Below, piece by piece: positions 23,055 to 34,900 of a stretch of 64,000 nucleotides of DNA. The position numbers and the translations under genes were made by a program. Under the pieces are notes generated by a model. The model saw only the letters and a program-made list of their open reading frames with translations, was not told the origin of the DNA and did no database searches. The DNA comes from Drosophila persimilis (lineage: Eukaryota; Arthropoda; Insecta; Diptera; Drosophilidae), in contig NW_020825288.1 in NCBI RefSeq assembly GCF_003286085.1, positions 4,030,001 through 4,094,000 on the forward strand. The letters are read 5' to 3'. Positions within the stretch are counted from its first letter, which is position 1, and the number at the start of each line of letters is the position of its first letter.

Positions 23055-26000
23055 TCAGATGGATGGCGGCGGCGGTGGTGGCGGCTGTGACAGGCTCAAG
23101 GCTGGGGGTGGTGGGCCACAGGGCGGTGGTGGAGGCGGCGCATAGCCGCCCCCCCAGCCGCTGTAGCCACTACCCCACGGCGGCATGGGCGGTGCACTGG
23201 TGCCCGGTGGCGGCGGTATGAGCGGTGGCAATGTGCCTGGTATGGGTGGATTCATCGGCTCGGTGGCTGGTGGCGGCGGCTGCGGAGCGCTCATCCACGG
23301 CATCAAGGGTGGCGGCATTGGCGGCGTGGCCTGTGCACCGGGCGGGGCCGGAACATATGAGGACATCCCGTGATCCATGCCCATGCCAATGCCAAGGTCC
23401 ATGCCCAGATTGTGCTGTTCCATGCCCCCCATGCCATGCTCCATTCCCATATTGTGCTCCATTCCCATACCATGCTCCATTCCCATTCCATGCTCATGCG
23501 CCGCCGCTCCCCATCCGCCCAGATCGCGCTGGTGATCACGGGACGAGGAGCTAGGTGGTGACTGGATGGCCTGCATCTGCGAGGGCTTCTTGTCAAAGAT
23601 GCTGTAGCTCGCTCGATGCAGCTGAGGAGCGGCCGGTGGCTCTGGCTTGGCCGCTGACGGCGGTGGACCCTCGCCCAGCTCGGCCATCAGACTCATGTAC
23701 TCCTCGTCAATCTTGGCCTGCGAATCCTCACAGGCCATGCCCGGGGCGCCCGAACCAGGTCGCTTGTTGCGACAGTCCTTGGTCAAGTGTCCGGTGCCGC
23801 CGCAGGAGGTGCACACAATGGTGTTGGTAATAATGGGCTTGTCGGGACACTGCCAAGACTTGTGGTCCGTGGATCCGCACGTGCAACGCAGTATGTCGTT
23901 CTCCCGCAACGTTCCATTGAGCTGGGCCAGCTCGCGGAGCTGCATGCGACGGAGATCGTTGTGCCCCTCCGGCACCTCAATGCCCTGACGTATTACATCC
24001 TTGATCTTGTCCACAGCCTTCCTCACCGCTTCCGGATTGGGAGCCGTAATGAACGCATGCAGCGGCTCATCTTCGCCCGGCAACGGTTGGCCATCCTTGC
24101 GTCCCACTTTGCCCTCCTTCACCGATCCCTTGCCGCGTATAATGATCTTGGCCCCCGTATCCTTCTCCATAGCCTTGAGCGTGTTGCCGCGCGGACCGAT
24201 CAGCAGGCCCACGAAATTGATGTCTGGATGCTGTTCTTGCGGTATCAAGACCTTGTCGCTGACTCGGGTCACAGGCGGTCTGAAAAAACGATATAAGAAA
24301 AACCGATGCCAAAAGAAGATAGACGCTCGACTTACTTGTAATCCGCTGGCGGCTTGAACTCTGGATTCACGGCCTGCATCTTGACAATCAGCTGGTGACG
24401 CTGCTCCTCCAACCGCTTTCTGTAGCGGAATTCGCGTGTATTTAGGCGCTTGCCATCAGAACTGTAGATCGGCTCGGGCGATGGAGATCTGTGGGTGAGC
24501 AGAGCAGAAGAAAGGAGACGGTTCTGTTGAGACTGCACTGTTTCGACTATGCTAGAGGATTGATTCTTGGAGCTAGACTTAATGATCTTATCGTAATTAC
24601 TACTAAGAATTAACGTTTATGTCGTATATATCGTATGCTGTAAGTTGCAAATCAGAATTCATTAATCAAGTGGTTTCATTAGCAAAGTTTTGATTAGCAG
24701 AAAGAGATTATTCGCTGGGGAATTGAGAAAAGAAGAATTTCGATTAATTCGTTCGATTCGGTTGCGGCCTATACGGATCGGATCGGATCAGATCGGATCT
24801 GGCTGGAGCTTCTGTAAAAGTTTCTCATGGATTTCTTTAGCAGAAATTCGAAATTCGCTTTGGTGGAAGAGAAAAAGAGTTGGAATTTATTATCATGTAG
24901 AGTTCTATTCCGATTTGTTGCCAGGCGCTTTTTGCTTACGATTTACATTTTGCTGCTGGGAATCGAATCAATCAGCCAATCAATCAACGATTTGATCGCT
25001 GTCTCTAAAATCGGAAAATCCCTTGAAGAGTTTCATTATTATCATTACACAAAAACATTTCAACAACAAAAATAGCTACAAAGGTTAGCCTCCTCCAAGC
25101 AGTCCCTCCTCTCTTGAACCTTCGGGATATACTAAATATTCACTCCTTCACCCGAAAAGTTAAAGGTTTTATAAGTTAAGTTCAACATTTAGCTAGCGTT
25201 CGCCGTGGCCTCCATTAATAGTTTCGAATTGTTTCGGGGGCTTTGCCACTCCGCAAGATGGGGTATCGATTGAGAGTGATATAACCCCTTAAATGATGTG
25301 AAATTTAGAATTTAATACTAGATAAATAGTGACTATGGATCTGATGTGTGAACACCCCCCAAATGCATCAAGTGCTACACTGAAACCTGTACAAATCATG
25401 TTAAGATTAGATCCCGGCGACGCATCCTTCCAGACAAGTAGACCCCTTGGCGGTGCTCTGATCGGGAAGGAAAGTGTTGCAAGTTCTTTGGCTTTCTGGT
25501 CGTGGGAGCATGGATAGAGAGATAGAAAGAGATAACAGTGTTCAAACCTTTCTTCCGGATTCTGTGTAATGCCCAGATCGCCGGTGCGCAGCTTGCGGCT
25601 GATCTCCTCAATTTGGAATTGAACTGTAAGTAAAAGGCGTTAGAAAAGAAGGAAGAAAATCGAGTGCAACCTCGACATTAGTAAACGTCAAATGCTGGAT
25701 TATCTAGAGAAGAGGAAAGATATCGTATTAAGTGGGGATAAGGTATCTAGAGAGTGGCGCTTTTATCGCATTTGTGTATCCGTTCCTAAACTAACTGAAA
25801 ATGCTGTGAGCGGTTACAAGCAAATTAATTGATTAATTGAGTTGGAGTTGGATTTGGGGTTGGGTTTTGATTAATCTCTGCAAGTATTATATGTATTCTA
25901 GCCGTTTTTGGAACACGTCGTTTCGTTTCGTATCGTTTGTGTGTGGCACGCCGGAATCCCCTTCAAAAAGAGAACGAGAGATTATTATAGTTCGCTCAAT

Positions 26001-27332
26001 GCAATTTGTTGTGGATGTTTGACTCTTGTTTAGGTTGTGGTTTTACGCTCTCTCTGGCCAGCTGCACGTCCCCGTCTGCACGTCTTTGATTCGTGGATCG
26101 CTCTATCGACGACTATTCTGTTCTCTGCTCATCCTTAATTTGTTTTTGTCATTAGACTTAGAATCTAGTTACGCAGTGCTTACGAGCTAACTTAGTTTCG
26201 AAATGAGCTACGAAAATGAGCCGCTCGGAGGCAGCATGAAGGTTGGCTTTACCTAAGTAGGCCTCCTGCTGGGCGGGGTCCAGCGTGGAGGGCAGAATGG
26301 TGGGCATTCCCGGTATGAAAGTCTTGTCGTTCTCGGTGCCGCCCCATCGGGATTTGCGCTTGCGCTTCCGTTCCGCTGCGCTGTCAACTGCAGGATTCAG
26401 AAGTTACGAAAGTTATTCAATGATTCGAGAAACTTAAACTATGGGCACTTACATGGATTGTCCAGGGCACCATTGCTCATTGAGTCATTGCTGTTTTGAT
26501 TGTTGAAGAACGAGGCGAATCCCTTGTTGCCACCCGCGTTGCCCATCAGCTCCTGCAGGGTCTGCGAGAGATCGAATCGCGATTCGCGCGGCTCCTCCCG
26601 AATCGTGTCCAGCGCGTGCTGCGGCCGGTCAAATAACGAGGGTATACGCGGTTCCTGCTCACGGTTCATCGAGCTGCGATTATTGGACGTGTCGAAGGGG
26701 TTCACATGGGTTCGCTCACGGCTGCCCCTCTCGCGACTGTTTCTCTGCTGATCCCTGCCGCCCCGATCATTCCTCCGCCGCTCGTAGCTGCGACTGCGTG
26801 ACCGCCGCCGGTTACTCCGACCGAAGTCGTCGCGACCGCCACGAGAATTGCTACGCCTGGACCGCGAGTCACGGTCACGATCCCGCTTGCGATCGCTGCG
26901 ATCACTTCGATCCCTGCTGCGGGAACGCTTCCGGCGTCTGTCGAAGTCCTCATTATTCCGGGACCGGCTTCGATTCGTCCGGGAATCGCGATCACGATCG
27001 CGCTCACGCTCCCTGTCACGATCGCGGTCCCGATCTCTGTCGCGTGGTTCGCGCTCCCTGTCGCGGCTATCCCGCCGGCGACTGTCTCGGTCCTTACTGT
27101 CCCGGTCCCTGTGCGAGGCAACGTGTTAGTTACATAACAACACAGCACGGCAAAATGTGGCCAACACTCACCTTCGCTTCTTGTCACGCTCCTTGTCCTT
27201 CTCCTTGTCGCGGCTGCGGTCTTTGGAACGGGAGCGCTCCTTATCACCGCCACGGCTGCTGCTGCCATTGGCTGCTGAGGATGACGCTCTGCCCGTCGCA
27301 GTCGAAAGTATATCTGGCGGCGGTGTGCTCAT
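23055..27332 (-). CDS. SF1: Splicing factor 1 (branch-point-binding protein)
   Basis: It binds the intron branch-point sequence in the early spliceosome together with U2AF. Exons are 27332-27172, 27108-26453, 26387-26253, 25623-25548, 24488-24336 and 24279-23055; the joined frame is 801 residues with every phase consistent. The order is: an N-terminal Arg-Asp/Arg-Ser region (residues about 30-190); a U2AF-ligand motif ending in KRKRKSRW with Trp287; an SPSP phosphorylation motif (344-347) in the helical-hairpin region; a KH-QUA2 domain with the GPRG loop (NFVGLLIGPRGNTLK); two zinc knuckles; a Met/His-rich repeat (MGMEHGM units); and a Pro-rich tail. The second knuckle is canonical CX2CX4HX4C; the first reads CXCX4HX4C. 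The N-terminal RD extension is longer than in human SF1. It is head-to-head with pins and tail-to-tail with Prx3. Confidence 0.97.
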
Positions 27333-27492
27333 TTTTAGTCAAAAACCGACACGCTCTATAATTGGTTTAAGCAATTACCGCAAATTTATACAATTTCGAG
27401 CACAACTTATATTCTTATATTTATAATATATATATTTTTTTTTGCGGCGTTGCGTGGAAAAGAAGATGGCGTCCGGTGTGATTGTCGATTGG

Positions 27493-27555
27493 ATATACGG
27501 TCTGACCCTCAGAAATATACTGAAATATACCGTATTTTTTTCAAAATATACCGTA
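27493..27555 (-). promoter_or_regulatory. SF1 promoter: shared 20-mer and three Motif 6-like sites
   Basis: On the SF1 strand three GTATATTT-type sites occur: 27555-27544, 27534-27523 and 27524-27513. The last, TTCAGTATATTT, fits Ohler Motif 6 (KTYRGTATWTTT) fully. The others read TACGGTATATTT, one mismatch from consensus. They are followed directly by CTGAGGGTCAGACCGTATAT (27512-27493), the same 20-mer as at Prx3. The block lies 160-225 bp upstream of the SF1 ATG. No TATA box is evident. Confidence 0.7.
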
Positions 27556-27805
27556 TATATACTATGGAATTTTTAAAGTTCCATCATGCATATTCCTCGA
27601 TTTGTATATTACGGATATTACTGCCTAGTTAGAACCCTCAGACCTGCCCGCATAATTTTATTCGATTAAGTTTCACTGTATACTTTAAACAAAAAGTGTC
27701 CGCTTTTTGGAGCTGCAGAATGCCATAAAAGTACTGTACGGCGTTTTATGCTGTCACGACTTTGATAAAATCACTCTTTTCATACATAAACAACACTTCA
27801 AACTT

Positions 27806-27816
27806 TGGCCACACTA
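27806..27816 (+). promoter_or_regulatory. pins promoter: Motif 1-like site
   Basis: TGGCCACACTA differs at one base from Ohler Motif 1 (YGGTCACACTR). It lies 224 bp upstream of the pins ATG, in the pins orientation. The SF1-pins start codons are only 707 bp apart, so both promoters share this short interval. Confidence 0.55.
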
Positions 27817-28039
27817 AAAAGTGAATCAGAATGAAATTAACGAAATAATTTGCCCAAAACGGTACAAAAGATATTAATTATAGCAATTTCGACTCTGAAT
27901 ATCGGGCCCAAACTCTCTCCGCTTGTGTAAGGTGCCCGCTAAAGACCTGCAGCCATTGTGTGTGCCCCGGGGAAGCAAGTGTAAAGTGGACAACTCCCTA
28001 ATTTTGAGAGCATCGCATCAGTAGCATCACATCACAGAC

Positions 28040-30046
28040 ATGTCCTCGCTCTCCGCGTCCGCGGAAAACGTATCCACGCTCGGGATCGGCGGTGGCCACG
28101 ACTCCAACTCACATCTCGGTTCGGATGGAGGCTCCAGCATGTGCCTGGAGCTGGCCTTGGAGGGGGAGCGCCTCTGCAAGGCGGGTGACTGTCGGGCAGG
28201 CGTGGCCTTCTTTCAGGCCGCCATTCAGGCGGGCACCGAGGATCTTCGCACCTTATCAGCCATCTACTCGCAGCTAGGCAACGCCTACTTCTACCTGGGC
28301 GACTACTCCAAGGCCATGCAGTACCACAAGCACGACCTGACGCTGGCCAAATCCATGAACGACAAACTGGGCGAGGCCAAGTCGTCCGGGAATCTCGGCA
28401 ACACCCTGAAGGTGATGGGCCGCTTCGACGAGGCGGCAATATGTTGTGAGCGACACCTGACCCTCGCCCGTCAGCTGGGCGACCGCCTCTCCGAGGGAAG
28501 AGCCCTCTACAATCTAGGCAACGTCTACCACGCCAAGGGCAAGCACATGGGACAGCGGAATCCTGGAAAGTTCGGCGAGGATGTGAAGGAGGCCCTGGCC
28601 AAGGCCGTGGAGTTCTACCAGGAGAACCTCAAGCTAATGCGCGATCTGGGAGATCGCGGTGCCCAGGGCAGGGCGTGCGGGAATTTGGGGAACACCTACT
28701 ACCTCCTCGGCGACTTTCAGGCGGCCATCGAGCATCACCAGGAGCGGCTGCGCATCGCCAGAGAGTTTGGCGATCGGGCGGCCGAGCGCAGGGCCAACAG
28801 CAACCTGGGCAACTCTCACATCTTCCTGGGGCAATTCGAGGACGCCGCCGAGCACTATCGTCGCACCCTGGCCCTGGCCGTAGAGCTAGGCGAACGCGAG
28901 GTGGAGGCCCAGTCATGCTATAGTCTCGGGAACACCTACACCCTGCTCCACGAATTCAACACAGCCGTGGAGTTCCACAATCGACATTTGGCCATTGCCC
29001 AGGAGCTGGGCGATCGCATTGGCGAGGCCCGCGCCTGCTGGTCCCTGGGCAATGCCCACTCTGCCATGGGCAACAATGAGCGATCGCTGCAGTATGCCGA
29101 ATCGCATCTACAGTTGGCCAAAGAGCTGCACGACCCCGTGGGCGAGAGCACGGCTCGTGTAAACATCTCAGATTTGCGCAAGCTTCTGGGCCTCCCAGAA
29201 ACCGAGCGAAGTCCCACAGAGGATGAGCGTTCGAGTGCCTCGGATCACTCACATCAGTCGGACGGATCAGAGAACTCGCAGGGGCGAATGGTGAGTGGGA
29301 AAAAAAAGGTGATAAGCTTTCCTTAAACACGATTTGACCTTCCTCTTCAGATACGCGTGCGTCGCCAGAGCATGGAGCAATTGGATCTGATTAAAATCAC
29401 GCCGGATGGCAAGCGCTTGCACGAGGAGAAGCAGAGGGCAGCGTCTGCTGCCAACAAGAATACAAAGGCCAAAGACGATGACTTCTTCGAGATGTTATCG
29501 CGATCACAGTCGAAGCGCATGGACGACCAGCGCTGCTCAATCAAGATCAATCCAAATGGTCCGCCTGTGGCTGGAGCTGCCACAGGAGGAGCCACGCGAA
29601 AGCCGCTGGTGCAGCAGAATTCTCTGTTTGTGGACCCCACGAATCTGCCTGGCCTGAAGTCGCCATCATCGGGCAATGCAAGTGCCATGGCCCATCCGCC
29701 GCTGACCAGGAGCGCCACCACCGCGGCGCAGCCGGATGAGGCTTTCCTCGACATGCTGATGCGCTGCCAGGGCTCAAGGCTGGAGGAGCAGCGCTCGGAA
29801 TTGCCGCGTCCAAATGTGACAATGGATGCGGAGGCACCACAGCCGCAGGCCCCCGAGGCCGGTGGACAGGCCGGACGTGGGGCCACGGTGCCCGATGAGG
29901 ACTTCTTCTCGCTGATCATGAAGGTGCAGAGCGGACGCATGGAGGATCAGCGGGCATCGATACCGTTCGGCGGCTTCCGGAATGCGAACAACAACCAAAA
30001 CAACAATCGGAACAACAATGGAGCAGCCGGCGGAGCTGCCAAGTAG
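28040..30046 (+). CDS. pins: Partner of inscuteable (Pins), LGN-family spindle-orientation adaptor
   Basis: A cortical adaptor that couples Gai to Mud/dynein and to Inscuteable, orienting the spindle in asymmetrically dividing neuroblasts. Exons are 28040-29290 and 29351-30046, together 648 residues. The N-terminal half carries tandem TPR/LGN repeats (LGNxY...GD...A...H...L.LA, residues about 40-385). A Ser-rich linker follows, with RVRRQSMEQL around Ser424, resembling the Aurora-A site reported in fly Pins. Three GoLoco motifs close the protein: about 459-481, 545-567 and 599-621. Each ends in the diagnostic DDQR, EEQR or EDQR; the Arg of this triad contacts Gai-GDP. The intron is only 60 bp; reading into it would give a 428-residue, TPR-only protein. 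Confidence 0.98.
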
Positions 30047-31775
30047 GCATCCCAGGCGAAGTAAATGAAGTGGAGATGATGTCCAGAAAAGTCCAAAATC
30101 CAAAAACTCAATCCTATCAGTCCATCCCTGGCAGCAGCAGCTCCTTCTGATTCCGGATTTCTGATTCCTGATTCATTTGTTATACGTACATTTTACATTT
30201 TACGGCCAAATTTCTGCGTCATTATTGTGGGGCACTGGGCCGCTAACCCTTTTGTTCTTTTATAAGATTTATACACAAAAAAAACAAACAAACCATTTAT
30301 TTATGATGAATAGCAACTAACAAAAGTAACCAAATATTAGAGTGAAAAATCGAGAGAAAACTTCCGGGCAATGCCCCACCCATCCATCAATCATTCGACC
30401 ACTCATTCATCCCAAAGTTTAGCGATGATATTGCACACAATACGTTACAATACAATACACGAGTTTTACGATATTAAAAATGTTTGAATTGCATGCAAAA
30501 ACAAAGAAAAAAACTCTATATAGCTTAAGCCGCGCAACAGTAAAAAGTATTCCCGATTTGCTCAATATTGTTGATGGAAACCGAAGTCTTCTTGGGTAGA
30601 ACATTACACTTTCTAACATTCACAGTCTAACTCTTAAGTTTTACTCTTAATCAAAACGATCTACACAAATAAGCAATGCATTTTTCTAAAAGAGAAAACC
30701 ACAAACTAATCAAAAGAACTTTCCAATTGTAACCCCATGAGTATTGCATTTTTCTATCCGAGAGGAGAGCTCTTACAATTTTTTTAGAATATTAACTAAC
30801 AAAAAAAAAACAAAGAGAGAGAATAAGAGCTGTTCAGGTTTCTCTTTATGGCCTGGCGCTTGTGGTTTAGCATAAAGCTACGATATTGATATATAATATA
30901 CACATACTACACACATATACGACATACATATGAAGAACAGATTAAATATACCTATAGTTACTCACACACACACAATTATACAAATGCGAAATGCAAAACA
31001 AAACTGAGTTCGAATTGCACGAGAAATGAAGCCAAAATTGAATTGAATATGGATTAAAGTTGTACGAAAGATAGACGTACGTTTCATGAAGCTAATCACC
31101 GTAATGATAACGATCATCGATCATTATCCGATTATACAAATACGAGTACGCGGAATGTGTATTATTAAACATTAAAAATCAAAACTTGTTTGCTGACAAC
31201 TAGAAGGGTTTCCTTTTAGAAGGGGGTTTATGGGTTCATGGAACTAAGAGTTTCCTAATTTTTAGAATCAATCGATGTATTGCCTAAGGCTTTATGGAGC
31301 TCTAAGTCAACTAGGATTAATTATTTCTACACAGAATAAGATACATTCGTGTTGTACATATATGTCTCTAGTTCTCTCATTTTTCTCTCACTTAGATACA
31401 CAGTTCCTTCATTGTTTTAAAGATGGAAGAATTCAATTACAAGCTATAATTTTTCTTAATTTTGTAATAGAGGCTTCCTTCATAACATCCTTTTTTCAAG
31501 AATTTATGAACTAGTCCTTTAACTAATTTTAAAATTAATAAGATGTTTCTTCCTCCACGCTTTCCTCAGAATGGGATCAATTTCGCGACTGTTTCCGTCT
31601 GTTTTATGGGTTTTAATAAGTATCGCTGATCCATCCTTAATTTAACTTTGTTAATGAAGCATAGCCACAGGAATATTTCATTGAAATGTGAAAGAGTAGA
31701 TAATTACTAGTAGAAATGTATCTGCATTATCTTATCCATCAAATTTGAATACAAAAATATGTTCGATTTTAAAGC
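30047..31775. other. pins 3' UTR and convergent intergenic DNA
   Basis: AT-rich non-coding sequence between two convergent genes. It has ATTAAA hexamers at 31164-31169 and 31171-31176, which are candidate poly(A) signals for pins and would give a 3' UTR of about 1.1 kb. A and CA runs occur throughout. No coding frame is supported. Confidence 0.5.
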
Positions 31776-31781
31776 TTTATT
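31776..31781 (-). other. poly(A) signal AATAAA of the protease-inhibitor-like gene (minus strand)
   Basis: TTTATT on the plus strand, about 220 bp downstream of the stop codon at 31999. It is the first AATAAA on that strand after the stop in my reading. Confidence 0.55.
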
Positions 31782-31998
31782 CATAAATTAATCGTCTTAG
31801 GGTTCTAGAACATATTCGATAAGTTAGCGATAGTGGGGGCTACCCGTTTGGCTTAGTCGCGGGGCAGAATGAAAGAAAATCTAACCCGCCCTAAAGGTAA
31901 ATCCTAAGCTCTGATCTCTGTTACTTTTATGTACAAATTGATTTAGATATAGATCTAGATGTAGATGTATCTTAACAACCAACAAGAGCCTAGCAGCC

Positions 31999-34900
31999 CT
32001 ACGCCTTGGCCCCCTTAATACTCTCCATGCCATGGGGTTCCATCCCGCTGGCCGCCAGCACAAATATGGGGGCCGAGTAGTCCACAGCCTTGTCGCCGTG
32101 CGGATAGGAGGAGTGCATCGCTTTGCTGCTCCTGCCACGCTTCAGCATCACATAGACGACGAACACGCTGACCAGGAAGGCGGAGCTGGTGGCCATGATG
32201 AACAGCACCAGCTGGATGGACTCGTCTTGGGCGGTGGCTGCCTGGGCCACGGCCGGAGCAGCACTGCGGTGCACAAAGTGCGAACGCGTCAGATCCGGCC
32301 GGAAGTGGCCGCCAGCCAAATGGAACTCGCCCGCCGTGATGGCCGATTCGATGGCAAAGGCCAGATCCACCTTGGACTCGTTGTGCAGCTCGAAGCGCAC
32401 GATGGCGGAGCCATCGAAGTTCTCCTGGACGCGGAGATTCTCCACGGCTTCGCCCAGCAGCTGCTGCAGTTCCATGCGAATGGTGTCGTAGGCATTCCTC
32501 ACACTCCGCCCGCTGCTGTTGGTCATGTGCAGCTCGATGGACACCGCCTCGATGGGCACATGGGTGCACCGTCGATCGCCGACCCCAAAGACATGGGTGG
32601 CCTGCAGCTGATTGCCGGCCGCATCGACGCACCAGCAGCTGCGTCCGTTGCACTGCAGCGGCCGGAAGGCGCCCGCCTCGTCACAGCTCACGGGAAAGGT
32701 GGCCGTGTTGGCCAGAGCCCGGCAGCGGGTGGTCTTCAGCTGCATGGGCTTCAGGGCGGGCTGCTCCACGGACAGCTGCGAGTCGAGCAGGGAATTGGCC
32801 AACTCCAGGACTCGTTCAGTGACACTGGACTCGGCCGCACTGGCCGTCGAGGCTGGCAGTATCTTGGCTTCCAGCTCCTCAAAGTCGAGATCCTCGCTGG
32901 CCACATCATTGAGCTGGGTCAGTTGTCCAATCAGCTGCTCCATGAGCGGATCACCCATGTCAAAGTTCTTGCGATTGCGTGCCTGGCGGCTATTGCAGAT
33001 GGGTTCGATCTCTCGGGTGAGAGTGCCCTTCAGTGGGGCTCCCTTCTTGTCCGCACACCAGCAAACGCCATACGGGCTGGCAGCAGTCTCCTCCTCCACC
33101 ACGGTTATGCTGCTGCTGGCAAAAGCGCGACTCACGATCTCCGTTTGGGGCGGTCTAATGGCTGATGGCTGCGGCTGTTTGCCCAAACATTGGACGGGGC
33201 TCCAGTGGCCTGTGATGGGATCGCAACGGGGCTGGAACCACACCGAAGAGTGTCCAGTGCGCTGGGCAGCCAGGCTGTTCTTCAGCTTCAGGCGTTCGCA
33301 TTGGGTAAGAACTGAAACAGAGAGAATACCATTGGAATTATTCCGGCAATATTTGCAGAGAAAGGATTGCCCTACCTGGACAAACCGAATTGCAGGCGAG
33401 CTCATTGTGGAATAGATTCTTTGTCTGACAGGCTGGCGCCTCTGCATCGATAGTCACGGCCACACATTTGTTGACCTTCGGACTGAATCGATAGCGCGTG
33501 CTGTTCCTCGTCGACGTGCTGCTGGAGAGGCACACGCTGTCCATCGATTCAAAGCAGACGTCGCGCGTCTTGGAGCAGCAGACACCGCGATTGCTCACGG
33601 GATTCAACTGACACGAGTGGGTGGTGGGACAGGCCTCGTGCTCGTTGTGGGGTCCGCAGCTCACATCCAGGTCGCCCTGCTGCAGCGGAGACCCCTCCGG
33701 GCAGACGGAGGCACGGCGCGGCACACAGATGGGCATCTTGGGGCAGGGACTGTCCACGCACTCGACGCTGATCAGCTGGCACTCCTCGTCGCTGGCGCAG
33801 CTCACCTCGTCGCAGAAGCTGCGGCACTGGCAGGTGGCACAGCCCTGGGCATCCACCTGGTAGCCGCTCTCGCAGGTGAGGCTGCACTTGGGACTCAGTG
33901 GGGCACAGGCGAAGCTGGAGTTCACCTGGCAGGCCGGTGTCGCCGGAGATTTCACTCTGGTGCCGGGCATAGCCCCTCCCTGTTCATCCACGCACCAGCA
34001 GTGGCCGTCGGGGGAGCACTGGACCTGCTCCCACTTGCCACTCTTCAGATCGCACTGTGCCACGGACATCTGGCGGGCGGGTATCCCTAGCTCTGAGCTC
34101 TGATGCAGCTGGATGCCCTGCAGGTGCTGGCAGGCGGTCTTAAGCTGCGGCTCCACGCACTGCGTGCCACAGCCGTTGGAGCAGCAGCGACGCGATCCCT
34201 CGCAGTGGGCATCGGTGCGGCATTCATAGGCACACGTATTGGCATCCAGATTATCGGGTCCCGGTGGCACCAGGTACGGGCACTGACCGGGTTTCCTGGG
34301 CAGACAGGCAGGCACCGGGGGACAGTACTCGCCCTCGCAGCTTACGTCCACGATGCGGCACTCCTTGCCCTGACCACAGCTGACGTTCTCGCAGGGATCG
34401 CGGCACTGGCAGGCCGGACAGCGGGTGTCCGGATCCAAAGCGAACCCGTACTCGCAGCCCATGCGGCAGGTGAGATCCAGGCAGTCCAGTTCCTCGCGCA
34501 GCTGCTGGCAGGTGTCGTCGCTGACATTGAATCCCCTCGAGCGGGGTATCTCCGTGCCAAAGCTGTCCACGCACCAGCACTGCTCCACCTCCATTTCGAC
34601 GAGATCATCCTCGGACTCTAGCGGTCGCTTGGCGGCCGAGGCCACCTTCTTGAACTCCGTTTCGAACAGCTGTCCGAGTCCCTGCTGCCGGTCGGCCCCC
34701 ACATCGATGACCTTGGCACTGCGGCCCATCACGGGAGCCGCCACCTGCACTTTGAGGGCACTATCATCCACGCGGTACAGCTTCAGTACAGCCTCTGCAT
34801 CGCGACGGGTCCGCTTGGAGGCGGTGGCCAGGAGCATTCTCATGCGGCGGATGGTGTTCTCCTCGAGGATCTTGCGCTGCTCGGCTCTGGTCACACGGAT

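Noticed and set aside
32032..33165. Plus-strand open frame of 377 codons opposite the mosaic-protein gene
   Set aside because: Shadow of the minus-strand coding exon, which has a recognisable domain order and closed splice phases.
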